The notes under the pieces were generated by a model, which saw only the letters and a program-made list of their open reading frames with translations, searched no databases and was not told where the DNA came from. From Tsukamurella paurometabola DSM 20162 (GTDB taxonomy: Bacteria; Actinomycetota; Actinomycetes; Mycobacteriales; Mycobacteriaceae), in assembly GCF_000092225.1 (NCBI RefSeq), contig NC_014158.1:2542001-2606000 (forward strand): a stretch of DNA of 64,000 bases, read 5' to 3'. The translations under genes were made by a program, and so were the position numbers. Below, one piece after another: positions 50,117-61,136 of the stretch; within the stretch, counting starts at the first letter, position 1; every line of letters begins with the position of its first letter.

Positions 50117-50147
50117 GAGGTCCGTCGACAACGCGTCGACCGGCCTC
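50117..50147 (-). terminator. Possible expression-platform terminator after the M-box
   Basis: On the minus strand, GAGGCCGGTCGAC and GTCGACGGACCTC pair at 11 of 13 positions around a 5-nt loop, followed by GTCCTTTCC. It lies directly 3' of the M-box core, where a Mg2+-dependent terminator would be expected. The T-run is weak. Confidence 0.45.
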
Positions 50148-50174
50148 GCACCCCTCTCGTCGGGCTTCGGCACT

Positions 50175-50318
50175 GCGCGACGTGATCCCGTGTCCGGGAA
50201 GCCACTTCGGATCAACCCTTAATCCGGGAGGATCTGTCCTAACCCTGGGCGTCTCTCGACGTCGTCGGATCAGTGGCCTGTGTTCGCGCAGGAGCCTCAC
50301 CTAGCGAGGTACTGACAC
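50175..50318 (-). promoter_or_regulatory. M-box (ykoK-type) magnesium riboswitch
   Basis: On the minus strand the conserved M-box blocks occur in order: AGGTGAGGCTCCT (50302-50290), GACGCCCAGGGTTAGGACAG (50253-50234) and GTGGCTTCCCGGACACGGG (50205-50187), with ACAGGCCACTGATCC between the first two. M-box RNAs fold around Mg2+ and in B. subtilis control mgtE; in mycobacteria they also precede genes other than mgtE (established knowledge). Here a promoter lies at its 5' side, and a terminator-like hairpin, a structured leader and two small ORFs follow. Confidence 0.85.
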
Positions 50319-50324
50319 ATCCCA

Positions 50325-50352
50325 GTATTACCGGGTTCCAGGCACGTGGCAA
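50325..50352 (-). promoter_or_regulatory. Promoter of the M-box transcript
   Basis: On the minus strand, TTGCCA (50352-50347), 16 bp and TAATAC (50330-50325) make a good promoter whose start would fall near 50318, right before the M-box. Confidence 0.6.
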
Positions 50353-50396
50353 CCGCATTCGCGTCAAGATCTCGTCATCATCGCGTCACCGACTGT

Positions 50397-51620
50397 TCAC
50401 TCGCCGCGAAGCAGACCCTTCGCAACATGCGTCATCTGAATCTCGTTGCTGCCCGCGTAGATCATCAGCGACTTGGCATCGCGAGCCAGCTGTTCCACCC
50501 GGTATTCGGCCATGTAGCCGTTGCCGCCGAACAACTGCACCGCCTCCATCGCGACCTCGGTGGCGGCGCGCGAACTGTAGAGCTTCATCGCCGACGCCTG
50601 GGCCAGCGTCGGAGGCTTACCTGCACGTGAGGCCTCGATCGCAGTGAACAGCATGTTCTGCACATTGATCCGCGCAACTTCCATCTCCGCGAGCTTCAGC
50701 TGGATCAATTGAAACGTGCCGATCTCCTGGCCCCACAGGGTGCGCGTGCGGGCGTAGTCGATCGACAGACGCTGCGCCTCGTTGATGATGCCCAACGCCA
50801 GCGCCGCGATACCGATGCGCTCGGCCGTGAAGCCGGCCTTCGCCGAGGCGCCGCCACCGCCGGGCGTCTCCTCGGTTTCACCGAGCAGGCGGTCCGGACC
50901 GAGCGCGACCTGATCGAAGAACAGTTCACCGGTGGGCGAACTCATCATGCCCATCTTCTTGAAGGCTTTGCCCTGCGTGAGCCCCTCCATCCCCTTGTCG
51001 AGCACGAAGGTGAGCACCTTGCGCTCGCGCAGCGGCGTACCGTCGCCCTCGTCGAGCTTGGCGAACACCACGATGGTGTCGGCGTACGGGCCGTTGGTGA
51101 TGAAGGTCTTCTGCCCGGACAGGATGTACCCACCAGCGCCGTCGCGGCGGACGGTGGTCTTCATCCCGCCGAGCGCGTCGGATCCGCTGTCCGGCTCGGT
51201 GATCGCCCATGCGCCGACCTTCTCCATGGTGACCAACTCGGGGAGCCAGCGCTTCTTCTGCGCGAGCGTGCCGCGGGATTTGATGGTCGACACGGTGAGC
51301 CCCATACTCACCCCCATCGACCCGATCAGTCCGAGACTGACGCCGGCCATCTCGACGTTGAGGATCAGGAACATCGACGAGGCGAGCGTGCTCGATCCGC
51401 CGCTCTTCGGCTTCTCCCCCGCCTCCTCGGCGGCCAGTTCCGCTTCGAGATTCTCGCGATTGACCTGGTCTACACCGAAGGTCTTGAGCATCTTGCGGGT
51501 GATGTCGTACGGCGGCAGGGCGCCGGTCTCCAGCTCGTCGACGTGCGGCCGGACCTCCTTGTCGATGAATCCGCGCAACGCATCCCGCATCATCAGGTCT
51601 TCGTCGGACCACTCGAACAT
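50397..51620 (-). CDS. Acyl-CoA dehydrogenase
   Basis: A 407-residue FAD-dependent acyl-CoA dehydrogenase catalysing the first oxidation of acyl-CoA breakdown. Blocks: WAITEPDSGSDALGGMKTTV (FAD/substrate binding), GQKTFITNG, the C-terminal QLFGGNGYMAEYRVEQLARD and IYAGSNEIQMTHVAKGLLRG. An unusual Glu/Lys-rich insert (about 55-78, AELAAEEAGEKPKSGGSS) lies in the N-terminal helical domain. ATG 51620 is favoured by AAGGGG 5 nt before it; GTG 51626 is the alternative. A KstR-like site sits between it and the divergent regulator. The substrate is unknown. Confidence 0.93.
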   Translation of the reverse strand: MFEWSDEDLMMRDALRGFIDKEVRPHVDELETGALPPYDITRKMLKTFGVDQVNRENLEAELAAEEAGEKPKSGGSSTLASSMFLILNVEMAGVSLGLIGSMGVSMGLTVSTIKSRGTLAQKKRWLPELVTMEKVGAWAITEPDSGSDALGGMKTTVRRDGAGGYILSGQKTFITNGPYADTIVVFAKLDEGDGTPLRERKVLTFVLDKGMEGLTQGKAFKKMGMMSSPTGELFFDQVALGPDRLLGETEETPGGGGASAKAGFTAERIGIAALALGIINEAQRLSIDYARTRTLWGQEIGTFQLIQLKLAEMEVARINVQNMLFTAIEASRAGKPPTLAQASAMKLYSSRAATEVAMEAVQLFGGNGYMAEYRVEQLARDAKSLMIYAGSNEIQMTHVAKGLLRGE

Positions 51621-51634
51621 CGGCACCCCTTCAG

Positions 51635-51648
51635 TGAAACATGTTCTA
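51635..51648. promoter_or_regulatory. TNNAACNNGTTNNA-type operator (KstR-like)
   Basis: On the minus strand TAGAACATGTTTCA fits the 14-bp KstR consensus TNNAACNNGTTNNA. It lies 15 nt upstream of the acyl-CoA dehydrogenase start. KstR is a TetR-type regulator of sterol and lipid catabolism in mycobacteria and rhodococci (established); its action here is inference from one site. Confidence 0.45.
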
Positions 51649-51712
51649 TTTCTGTTCAGTGTTGCACACCATCGTTGACCTCAACGGAGGTTCAGGAAAT
51701 AGCGTCGGACAG

Positions 51713-52162
51713 GTGGACGACGATGCAGCGGAATGGCTACGCGACCAGTCGGTCGGCTACTGGGCGGGCGAGGCCGGGAGGTCGGCCGACGCTCTCGCGC
51801 ACGCCACCCTGGAACGCCACGGACTCACGCGGCCGCAGTGGCGGACGCTCAACCTGCTCGCCGAGCGCACCGACGCCGTCACCCTCGACGTGGTGCTCGA
51901 CCATCACCGACATCACGGCGACCTCGACGAGGCGCTCCGCCCGGACACGCTCTGCCTGGTGGCGACCGGCCTGATCGACGACACCGACGGGGCACTGACC
52001 CTCACACCGGCGGGCCGCGCCCGGCTCGACGAGACCTGGCCCGATGTCCGAGCGGGGTTGGCGCAGTTTCGTTCCGGCGTTTGCGACACCGACTACATCA
52101 CCACCATCCGCACCCTGCGAACGATGATTGACAACGTCACCGACGGGCGACGAACGGTATGA
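51713..52162 (+). CDS. MarR-like winged-helix protein
   Basis: A 149-residue protein with a winged-HTH arrangement (ATLERHGLTRPQWRTLNLLA, LDVVLDHHRHHGDLDEALRP, DGALTLTPAGRARLDETW) typical of MarR-type regulators, though degenerate. The GTG at 51713 was preferred, because the longer reading from 51641 would translate the operator region. It is divergent from the acyl-CoA dehydrogenase gene. Confidence 0.7.
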   Translation: MDDDAAEWLRDQSVGYWAGEAGRSADALAHATLERHGLTRPQWRTLNLLAERTDAVTLDVVLDHHRHHGDLDEALRPDTLCLVATGLIDDTDGALTLTPAGRARLDETWPDVRAGLAQFRSGVCDTDYITTIRTLRTMIDNVTDGRRTV

Positions 52163-52183
52163 CGCCATCAGACCGCTCAACAG

Positions 52184-52203
52184 TGTCTGACTATAGTCAG
52201 ACA
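52184..52203. promoter_or_regulatory. 20-bp perfect palindromic operator
   Basis: TGTCTGACTATAGTCAGACA is a perfect palindrome, and TATAGT inside it would be the -10 of the next gene, whose ATG is 8 nt after the -10. The MarR-GNAT fusion encoded immediately downstream is the obvious autoregulator. Confidence 0.75.
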
Positions 52204-52204
52204 A

Positions 52205-53086
52205 ATGGAGGAGAAGGTGGCGCACGTCCGGCGCTTCAACCGTGCGGTGACTCAGCGGCTGGGAGTTCTCCAGGACCGGTATCTGGCGCAGGACCGGCCC
52301 CTCGGTCAGGCGCGCGTGCTGTGGGAGATCGGACGGAACGCGAGCGTCGACGTGCGCGATCTGCGTGCCCGGCTCGACCTGGATTCGGGGTACCTCAGCC
52401 GGTTGCTCCGCGCCCTCGAGGCCGATGGGCTCGTCACCATCGGCAGGGACGACGGGGACGGCCGGGTGCGCACCGCGCGGATCACTGAACGCGGCGCCAC
52501 GGAGTACGCCGAGTTGGAGGCGCGTTCTGAGTCTGCCGCACGGGGACTGCTCGAACCGCTGAGCGGCGGCCAACAGGACCGGTTGGTGGCGGCGATGGCC
52601 GAAGTCGAGCGACTGCTCCTCGCCTCGCAGCTGGTTATCGCCGAGGCCGATTCTAGTTCTCCCGCAGCACAATTCGCGGCACGGCAGTACTACACAGAGC
52701 TGGGTGAGCGACTGCAGGACGGGTTCGACCCGAGCGTCGGCGGCGCCATTCGCGATGCGGCGATCACCCCGCCCGCAGGTCTGCTCCTTCTCGCCACACT
52801 GCACGGGGAGACCGTCGGTTGCGGCGCACTCGCCTTCCAGGACGGAGGCTTTGCGGAGGTGAAACGTGTGTGGGCTGCGCCGTCGGTGCGCGGCATGGGG
52901 CTCGGCCGGCGCCTGATGGCCGAACTCGAACGGCGCGCCGCTCACGCCGGGGTGCACACCGTGCGCCTGGACACCAATGCCGGCCTGACCGAGGCGATCG
53001 CGCTGTACCGAACGCTGGGCTATCACGAGACCAGCCCGTACAACGACAACCCCTACGCGCAGCTGTGGTTCGCGAAAGGGTTATGA
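52205..53086 (+). CDS. MarR regulator fused to GNAT acetyltransferase
   Basis: A 293-residue fusion. Residues 1-140 are a MarR domain (LGQARVLWEIGRNASVDVRD, LDSGYLSRLLRALEADGLV, DGRVRTARITERG). Residues about 150-293 are a GNAT acetyltransferase with the acetyl-CoA loop APSVRGMGLGRRLMAELERR and the end AIALYRTLGYHETSPYND. The ATG at 52205 follows a 20-bp palindrome by one base. The regulator probably binds its own promoter; the acetyltransferase substrate is unknown. MarR-GNAT fusions are found in several actinobacteria and proteobacteria. Confidence 0.9.
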   Translation: MEEKVAHVRRFNRAVTQRLGVLQDRYLAQDRPLGQARVLWEIGRNASVDVRDLRARLDLDSGYLSRLLRALEADGLVTIGRDDGDGRVRTARITERGATEYAELEARSESAARGLLEPLSGGQQDRLVAAMAEVERLLLASQLVIAEADSSSPAAQFAARQYYTELGERLQDGFDPSVGGAIRDAAITPPAGLLLLATLHGETVGCGALAFQDGGFAEVKRVWAAPSVRGMGLGRRLMAELERRAAHAGVHTVRLDTNAGLTEAIALYRTLGYHETSPYNDNPYAQLWFAKGL

Positions 53087-53150
53087 GGCTGTCCTGATCT
53101 GTGGGGTATAGGTCCTGGACGCCATCTGCATTCTCGGCGAGACTTCGTTC

Positions 53151-54134
53151 ATGACCAAGGCGGTGATCGTGCTCGCGTATCCCGGTGTGCAGCCGCTCGA
53201 TGTGGTGGGGCCGTTCGACGCCCTCGCCGCTGCGAACACCCATCTCGATGCACTCGCCGCGAAGGGAAGGCGCTCCACCGGGGCGGACTACGACATCCGA
53301 TTGGTCGCATCGACAACGCCGCCCGTCCGCAGCAACACCGGCCTGTGCTTCGCAACCGAACCGCTCCCCGACCCCACGGCCAGGATCGACACTGTCGTGA
53401 TCCCCGGCGGGCCCGGTGCCGAGACCGCCCGCGGCAGCACCGAGATCGTCGACTGGATCCGGGCGGTACACCAACACGCACGGCGGGTCGTCAGCGTGTG
53501 CACCGGCGCCTTCCTGCTGGCCCAGGCCGGGCTACTCGACGGCTGCCGCGCTACCACTCATTGGGGTTCGGCGGCGCGACTCGCAACGTTGTATCCCGCA
53601 ATCGATGTCGATCCCGATCCGATCTTTGTGCGCAGCTCCGAGCAGATATGGACCTCTGCCGGGGTCACCGCCGGGATCGACCTCGCACTGGCCCTGATCG
53701 AAGCGGACCACGGCACCGAAGCAGCTCAGGCAGTTGCCCGAGGTCTGGTACTTCCCCTGCGCCGTCCCGGCGGGCAGACTCAGTACGCAGCACCCGTGTG
53801 GATGCCCAGGGCCGAGCGCGCCCCGGTCCGCGCCGTACAACAGAGCATCGAGACGGAACCAGGTGCGGCGCACAGTATCACGCTTCTCGCTCGGCGTGCC
53901 GGTATGAGTCCGCGGCACTTCAGTCGCATATTCACTCACGAAGTGGGCGAATCTCCCGGACTCTACGTCGAACGGATCCGCACCGAGGCGGCGCGCCGCC
54001 AACTCGAGGAAACTACCGATACCGTCGCCGTGATCGCCGAGCGGTGCGGATTCGGTTCCGCTGAGACCCTGCGACGAGTGTTCGGCCGCCGCGTCGGCAC
54101 CTCGCCCGACCGGTACCGCAGGAGTTTTGCCTGA
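53151..54134 (+). CDS. GlxA-family AraC regulator with DJ-1/PfpI domain
   Basis: A 327-residue regulator: an N-terminal DJ-1/PfpI domain (about 1-195, VIVLAYPGVQPLDVVGPFDA, and the elbow Cys in VSVCTGAFLLAQAGLLDG) followed by two AraC HTH motifs (about 230-327, ITLLARRAGMSPRHFSRIFT and VAVIAERCGFGSAETLRRVF). Such proteins sense small molecules through the DJ-1 domain. It lies directly upstream of a second DJ-1 protein at 54172, the likely target or partner. Confidence 0.93.
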   Translation: MTKAVIVLAYPGVQPLDVVGPFDALAAANTHLDALAAKGRRSTGADYDIRLVASTTPPVRSNTGLCFATEPLPDPTARIDTVVIPGGPGAETARGSTEIVDWIRAVHQHARRVVSVCTGAFLLAQAGLLDGCRATTHWGSAARLATLYPAIDVDPDPIFVRSSEQIWTSAGVTAGIDLALALIEADHGTEAAQAVARGLVLPLRRPGGQTQYAAPVWMPRAERAPVRAVQQSIETEPGAAHSITLLARRAGMSPRHFSRIFTHEVGESPGLYVERIRTEAARRQLEETTDTVAVIAERCGFGSAETLRRVFGRRVGTSPDRYRRSFA

Positions 54135-54171
54135 GTCGGCGTCTGCTGACAACGAACCCGAGGAGAACACC

Positions 54172-54873
54172 ATGCAGGTCGCCATCGTCGTCTACCCGGA
54201 CTTCACCGCGCTCGACTTCATCGGCCCCTACGAAGTGCTCCGGATGGTGCCGGGGAACGAAGTCCGGTTCGTATGGAAGGAGACCGGCCCGATCACCGCG
54301 GACTCCGGCGTTCTACTCGTGGGAGCGACGCACACCTTCGACGAGACGACTTCACCCGACATCGTGCTCGTTCCGGGTGGCCCTGGGTCAAGCGCGGCCG
54401 CGCTCGACGATGACATGCTCACCTGGCTGCGAAAGGTTTCTCCCGGGGCGACCTGGACCACGTCGGTGTGCACCGGCTCCCTCGTGCTAGCGGCCGCCGG
54501 ACTCCTCGCAGGCAAACGGGCCACCACCCACTGGACAATGCTGCCCGCACTCCGCACCTACGACGTAACGCCAGTAAGCGACCAGCGCATCGTGCACGAG
54601 GGCGATATCGCGACAGCGGCGGGCGTCTCGGCTGGGATCGATCTCGCGCTGTGGCTCGTCGGCCAGACCGACGGAGCAGCCAAAGCCGAGGCGGTGCAAT
54701 TGATGATCGAGTACGACCCGCAGCCGCCCTTCGATTCCGGGCATACCAGCAAGGCGTCGCCGGCGACCAAGGCGCGTGCCGTGGCACTACTGGGCGCGGA
54801 CGTGCTCAAGCCTGCGCCACTCAAGGCGGCCGCCCGGCTGCTGTGGAACCGGGCGATCGCTGCGGTCCGCTAG
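54172..54873 (+). CDS. DJ-1/PfpI family protein, isonitrile-hydratase-like
   Basis: A 233-residue DJ-1/PfpI protein. It has the acidic residue near the active site in FIGPYEVLRMVPG and the nucleophile Cys in TTSVCTGSLVLAAAGLLAGK, then ATTHWTMLPAL. The pattern matches isonitrile-hydratase-like (InhA) members. The ATG at 54172 is preceded by GAGGAG at a spacing of about 6. It follows the GlxA-type regulator closely and probably shares its transcript. Its last 4 nt overlap the convergent sufT stop. Confidence 0.88.
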   Translation: MQVAIVVYPDFTALDFIGPYEVLRMVPGNEVRFVWKETGPITADSGVLLVGATHTFDETTSPDIVLVPGGPGSSAAALDDDMLTWLRKVSPGATWTTSVCTGSLVLAAAGLLAGKRATTHWTMLPALRTYDVTPVSDQRIVHEGDIATAAGVSAGIDLALWLVGQTDGAAKAEAVQLMIEYDPQPPFDSGHTSKASPATKARAVALLGADVLKPAPLKAAARLLWNRAIAAVR

Positions 54874-55277
54874 ACAGTGAAGCCGAGCGCGCGCAGCTGC
54901 TCGCGACCATCGTCGGTGATCTTGTCCGGGCCCCACGGGGGCATCCAGACCCAGTTGATCTTGGCGTCGGTGGCCAGGCCGGACGAGACCAGGGCCGCGC
55001 GGGTCTGGTCCTCGATGACATCGGTCAGCGGGCAGGCGGCCGAGGTCAAAGTCATATCGATGAGGACGGAGGCATCGTCCTCCACCTTGAGGTCGTAGAC
55101 GAGCCCGAGATCGACCACGTTGATGCCGAGCTCGGGATCGACCACATCGCGCATGGCCTCCTCGACGTCGTCGAGGGTGGGCAGGTTGAGCGGGTTATCA
55201 GCGCTCGGCCCCGACGGCGCCTCCGCTGCGGCAGCCTCGGGCGCGCCGGTTGTCGTGGTCTCGGTGTTCTCAGTCAT
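54870..55277 (-). CDS. sufT: SufT-type Fe-S maturation protein (DUF59)
   Basis: A 135-residue MIP18/DUF59 protein that helps carry Fe-S clusters to target enzymes. An Ala-rich N-terminal tail (1-30) precedes the core DDVEEAMRDVVDPELGINVV, with the conserved Cys in LTSAACPLTD and the end WVWMPPWGPDKITDDGREQL. The ATG at 55277 overlaps the sufU stop. It is the last gene of the sufR-B-D-C-S-U-T operon, as in mycobacteria. Confidence 0.94.
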   Translation of the reverse strand: MTENTETTTTGAPEAAAAEAPSGPSADNPLNLPTLDDVEEAMRDVVDPELGINVVDLGLVYDLKVEDDASVLIDMTLTSAACPLTDVIEDQTRAALVSSGLATDAKINWVWMPPWGPDKITDDGREQLRALGFTV

Positions 55278-55728
55278 GCCGACTTCTCCTGGTCGATGAT
55301 CTGCGCCGTGGCGTCCTTGAACGCCATCCAGCCGAGCAGCGCGCACTTCACGCGCGCCGGGTACTTCGAGACGCCGACGAAAGCGATGCCATCGCCGATC
55401 ACATCCTCGTCGCCCTCGATCTGGCCGCGGGACTGGAGCATCTCGGTATAGCTCTGCACCATCTTCAGCGCCTCCCCCACGGACTGCCCGATCACCTGAT
55501 CGGTGAGCACGGAGGTGGACGCCTGGGAGATGGAGCAGCCCTGGCCGTCATAGGACACGTCGACGACGGTCTCCTGGTCGTCGGACAGGTGCACCCGCAG
55601 TGTCACCTCGTCGCCGCAGGTGGGGTTGACATGGTGCACCTCGGCCTCGAAGGGCTCACGGAGCCCGCGGTGGTGCGGGTGCTTGTAGTGGTCCAAGATC
55701 ACGTCCTGGTACATCTGCTCCATGCGCA

Positions 55729-55729
<1 letters not shown>
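55274..55729 (-). CDS. sufU: SufU Fe-S scaffold/sulfur-transfer protein
   Basis: A 151-residue IscU-fold zinc-containing protein that accepts sulfur from SufS. Conserved ligands are C38 and D40 (NPTCGDEVT), C65 (DGQGCSISQAS) and C129 (ARVKCALLGW). The family insertion between the second and third Cys is present. It is coupled to both sufS and sufT by short overlaps. Confidence 0.95.
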
Positions 55730-57773
<2,044 letters not shown>

Positions 57774-57793
57774 AGTGATTCCTTCTTCGAGTA

Positions 57794-58972
57794 TCAGACG
57801 CCGGCGGTGGCGAGTTCGTTTTCGATGGCCGCGGACAGACGCTCACGCAGCTCGGGGACGGAGATCCGATCGATCAGCTCCTGGAAGAAGCCGCGCACCA
57901 CCAGGCGGCGGGCCTCGTCCTCAGGGACGCCACGCGAACGCAGGTAGAACAGCTGCTCGTCGTCGAAGCGGCCGGTAGCGCTGGCATGGCCGGCACCGGC
58001 GATCTCACCGGTCTCGATCTCCAGGTTCGGCACCGAATCGGCGCGGGCACCGTCGGTGAGCACCAGGTTGCGATTGAGCTCGAAGGTGTCGGTGCCCTCC
58101 GCCTCGGCGCGGATCAGGACATCGCCCACCCACACGGTGTGCGCATCGGGCAGCTTCGAAGCCGGATCGCCCTGCAGCGCACCCTTGTAGACCACGTTCG
58201 ACTTGCAGTTCGGCACGCTGTGATCGACCAGCAGGCGCTGCTCGAGGTGCTGCCCGGCGTCGGCGAAGTACAAGCCCAGAAGCTCGGCGTTGCCGCCCGG
58301 GGCATCGAACTGCACGCGCGGGGTCATGCGCACGAGTTCACCGCCGAGTTGCACGGCGAAGTGCCGGGCGGTGGCATCGCGGCCCACGCGGACGTGGTGC
58401 TGGGTGACCCACACGGCATCGTCGGCGAAATCCTGCGCGTCGATGATCTGCAACGACGCACCGTCGCCCACGATGACCTCGACGTTCTCGGCGGCGGTAC
58501 CCGAACCGGTGTGGTCGAGCACGACCACCGCGCGGGAGTGACGCTCCAGGCGCACCTGGATGTGCGTGAAGGCGGTCTTGCCCTCACCGGGCCCGGCGAG
58601 CCGGACGATGATCGGCTCAGCGACCTCCGCCTCCTTGGCGACGGTGAGCACGGTGGCCTCGGTCATCGAGGTGAAGGCCTGCGCGGCAACGCGATCGAAG
58701 GGCACGCCGGCCTCGCCGAGACGCGGGTCGCCCTTGGTGACGGTTTCGACCGTGACCCCGGCGGGGACCGCGTCGACCGAGACCGTCACGGTGCCATCGG
58801 CGACGGCGGACCCGTCGTGCAAACCGCGCAGGCGGCGCAGCGGGGTGAACCGCCAGGCCTCATCGCGGTGGCTGGGGACCTCGAAGGCCGCGGCGTCGAA
58901 GGACGTGAACAGCTCGCCCTTGTTGGCGACCGGGTGCGCCTCGACGGCGTCGTTCAGCTGGGAGGCAGTCAC
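57794..58972 (-). CDS. sufD: SufD scaffold protein
   Basis: A 392-residue SufBD-family protein (right-handed beta-helix core) that pairs with SufB. Core segments are VIVGDGASLQIIDAQDFADD, LGLYFADAGQHLEQRLLVDH and the terminal LRSRGVPEDEARRLVVRGFF. The GTG at 58972 overlaps the sufB stop by one base (TAGTG); longer readings run deep into sufB in another frame and are artefacts. Confidence 0.96.
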   Translation of the reverse strand: MTASQLNDAVEAHPVANKGELFTSFDAAAFEVPSHRDEAWRFTPLRRLRGLHDGSAVADGTVTVSVDAVPAGVTVETVTKGDPRLGEAGVPFDRVAAQAFTSMTEATVLTVAKEAEVAEPIIVRLAGPGEGKTAFTHIQVRLERHSRAVVVLDHTGSGTAAENVEVIVGDGASLQIIDAQDFADDAVWVTQHHVRVGRDATARHFAVQLGGELVRMTPRVQFDAPGGNAELLGLYFADAGQHLEQRLLVDHSVPNCKSNVVYKGALQGDPASKLPDAHTVWVGDVLIRAEAEGTDTFELNRNLVLTDGARADSVPNLEIETGEIAGAGHASATGRFDDEQLFYLRSRGVPEDEARRLVVRGFFQELIDRISVPELRERLSAAIENELATAGV

Positions 58973-60429
58973 TAGCCCACCGACCCTTCCATCTGCAGTT
59001 CGATCAGGCGGTTCAGCTCGAGCGCGTACTCCATCGGCAGCTCCTTCGCGATGGGCTCGACGAAGCCGCGCACCACCATCGCCATGGCCTCGTCCTCGGT
59101 GAGGCCGCGGCTCATCAGGTAGAAGAGCTGGTCGTCGGAGACCTTCGAGACGGTGGCCTCGTGACCCATGGTGACGTCGTCCTCGCGGATGTCGACGTAC
59201 GGGTAGGTGTCCGAGCGAGAGATCGTATCCACCAGGAGCGCATCGCACTTCACGGTGGATCGGCTGCCGTGGGCTCCCTTGTTGATCTGGATCAGGCCGC
59301 GGTAGCTGGCCCGGCCACCGCCCCGCGCCACCGACTTGCTCACGATGTTGCTCGACGTGTTGGGCGCGAAGTGCACCATCTTCGAACCGGTGTCCTGGTG
59401 CTGGCCCTCGCCCGCGAAGGCGACCGAGAGCACTTCACCCTTGGCGTGCTCGCCCATCATCCACACAGCCGGGTACTTCATGGTGACCTTGGACCCGATG
59501 TTGCCGTCGATCCACTCCATGGTGGCGCCGGCCTCGGCCTTGGCGCGCTTGGTGACCAGGTTGTAGACGTTGTTCGACCAGTTCTGAATCGTCGTGTAGC
59601 GGCACCGGCCGCCCTTCTTCACGATGATCTCGACCACCGCGGAGTGCAGCGAGTCCGACTTGTAGATCGGCGCGGTGCAGCCCTCGACGTAGTGCACGTA
59701 GGCATCCTCGTCGACGATGATCAGCGTGCGCTCGAACTGCCCCATGTTCTCGGTGTTGATCCGGAAGTAGGCCTGCAGCGGGATGTCCACGTGGACGCCC
59801 TTGGGCACGTAGATGAACGAGCCGCCCGACCACACGGCGGTGTTCAGCGCGGAGAACTTGTTATCGCCCGCCGGGATCACCGAGCCGAAGTACTCCTCGA
59901 AGAGCTCGGGGTGCTCACGCAGCCCGGTATCGGTGTCCATGAAGATGACACCCTTCTCCTCGAGGTCTTCGCGGATGGAGTGGTAGACCACCTCGGACTC
60001 GTACTGAGCGGCGACGCCGGCGACGAGGCGCTGCTTCTCCGCCTCGGGGATGCCCAGCTTGTCGTAGGTGTTCTTGATGTCCTCGGGCAGGTCTTCCCAG
60101 CTCTCGGCCTGCTTCTCCGAGGAACGCACGAAGTACTTGATGTTGTCGAAATCGATGCCGTCGAGGTTGGAGCCCCACGTGGGCATGGGCTTCTTATCGA
60201 AGATGCTCAGCGCCTTGAGCCGCTGCTGCAGCATCCACTCGGATTCGTTCTTCTTGGCGGAGATGTCCGCGACCACGGCCTCGGAGAGTCCTCGCTGGGC
60301 CGAGGCGCCGGCGGCGTCGGAATCGTGCCAGCCGTAGCCGTACGTGCCCAGGGAGGCGATCGTCTCCTCCTGGGTCAGCTTGGCATCGTCGACTGCCGCC
60401 GACAGCGGGCCGTTATCGACCGTTGTCAT
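58972..60429 (-). CDS. sufB: SufB scaffold protein, intein-free
   Basis: A 485-residue SufBD-family protein on which Fe-S clusters are built. Recognisable blocks: [60 protein letters not shown] and [20 protein letters not shown]. The length is that of a plain SufB; M. tuberculosis SufB carries an intein and this copy does not. The ATG at 60429 overlaps the sufR stop. Confidence 0.97.
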   Translation of the reverse strand: MTTVDNGPLSAAVDDAKLTQEETIASLGTYGYGWHDSDAAGASAQRGLSEAVVADISAKKNESEWMLQQRLKALSIFDKKPMPTWGSNLDGIDFDNIKYFVRSSEKQAESWEDLPEDIKNTYDKLGIPEAEKQRLVAGVAAQYESEVVYHSIREDLEEKGVIFMDTDTGLREHPELFEEYFGSVIPAGDNKFSALNTAVWSGGSFIYVPKGVHVDIPLQAYFRINTENMGQFERTLIIVDEDAYVHYVEGCTAPIYKSDSLHSAVVEIIVKKGGRCRYTTIQNWSNNVYNLVTKRAKAEAGATMEWIDGNIGSKVTMKYPAVWMMGEHAKGEVLSVAFAGEGQHQDTGSKMVHFAPNTSSNIVSKSVARGGGRASYRGLIQINKGAHGSRSTVKCDALLVDTISRSDTYPYVDIREDDVTMGHEATVSKVSDDQLFYLMSRGLTEDEAMAMVVRGFVEPIAKELPMEYALELNRLIELQMEGSVG

Positions 60430-61136
60430 CGAAGCTCCTTCGCGGGTGTTGCTCGTGGTCCCATGCGCTCGAGGGGCACATGGGTGGTGCAGGCGCGGTC
60501 ACCGTTGGCGATGGTGGCCAAGCGCTGTACATGCGTTCCCAACGCCTGTTCGATCGCCGAAATTTCGGCCTCGCACAGTTCCGGGAACTCGGCTGCGACC
60601 TCCGACACCGGGCAGTGGTGTTGGCAGATCTGAACGCCGTTGCCCACTTCTCGGGCGTCGGCGGAGAATCCGGCTTCCGAGAGGGCAGCCGCGATCCTAC
60701 GGGCACCGTCCACCGGGTCCGCGGACTCGGTGGGGCTGATGGTGTCCGCACTGATGGCCTGTTCGGCACGACGACGCGCGAACGCACGCACCGCCTCGTC
60801 GCCACCGACGTCACGCAGTGCGCGGAGAGCGTCGACCGCCAGGGCGTCGTAGCCCTGGCCGAGCCGCCGCCGCCCCGAGGAGGTGAGCAGGAATTCCTTC
60901 GCGGGACGTCCGCGCCCCCTCCCCGCCAGGCCCGACGGTGGCGCCACCGTCACGTCGCCGGCTTCGAGCAGGTTGTCGAGGTGCCGGCGTACGGCGGTGG
61001 TCGTGATCCCCAGGGCTTCGCCGATATCGGCCGCGGTGGCCTGGCCCCGGTTCATGAGCAGCGCGACCACGGCGTCGCGGGTGTCCCCGTCACGCTGTGT
61101 GGTCGAGGCGTCAGCCTCGTGCTGCCCGTTTTTCAC
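60426..61136 (-). CDS. sufR: SufR Fe-S-sensing repressor
   Basis: A 236-residue regulator. An N-terminal winged HTH ([40 protein letters not shown]) is followed by a C-terminal domain with four Cys: C171, C175 (CQHHCPVSE), C188 (FPELCEAE) and C216. The first three match the [4Fe-4S] ligands known for SufR. With a cluster it represses suf; when the cluster is lost the operon is expressed (family knowledge). The GTG at 61136 gives a short normal N-terminus. It is first in the suf operon and divergent from mptB. Confidence 0.94.
   Translation of the reverse strand: MKNGQHEADASTTQRDGDTRDAVVALLMNRGQATAADIGEALGITTTAVRRHLDNLLEAGDVTVAPPSGLAGRGRGRPAKEFLLTSSGRRRLGQGYDALAVDALRALRDVGGDEAVRAFARRRAEQAISADTISPTESADPVDGARRIAAALSEAGFSADAREVGNGVQICQHHCPVSEVAAEFPELCEAEISAIEQALGTHVQRLATIANGDRACTTHVPLERMGPRATPAKELR

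Noticed and set aside
59161-60633. A 490-codon open frame on the plus strand opposite sufB
   Set aside because: It lies opposite a clearly conserved SufB protein and has the same high-GC antisense composition.
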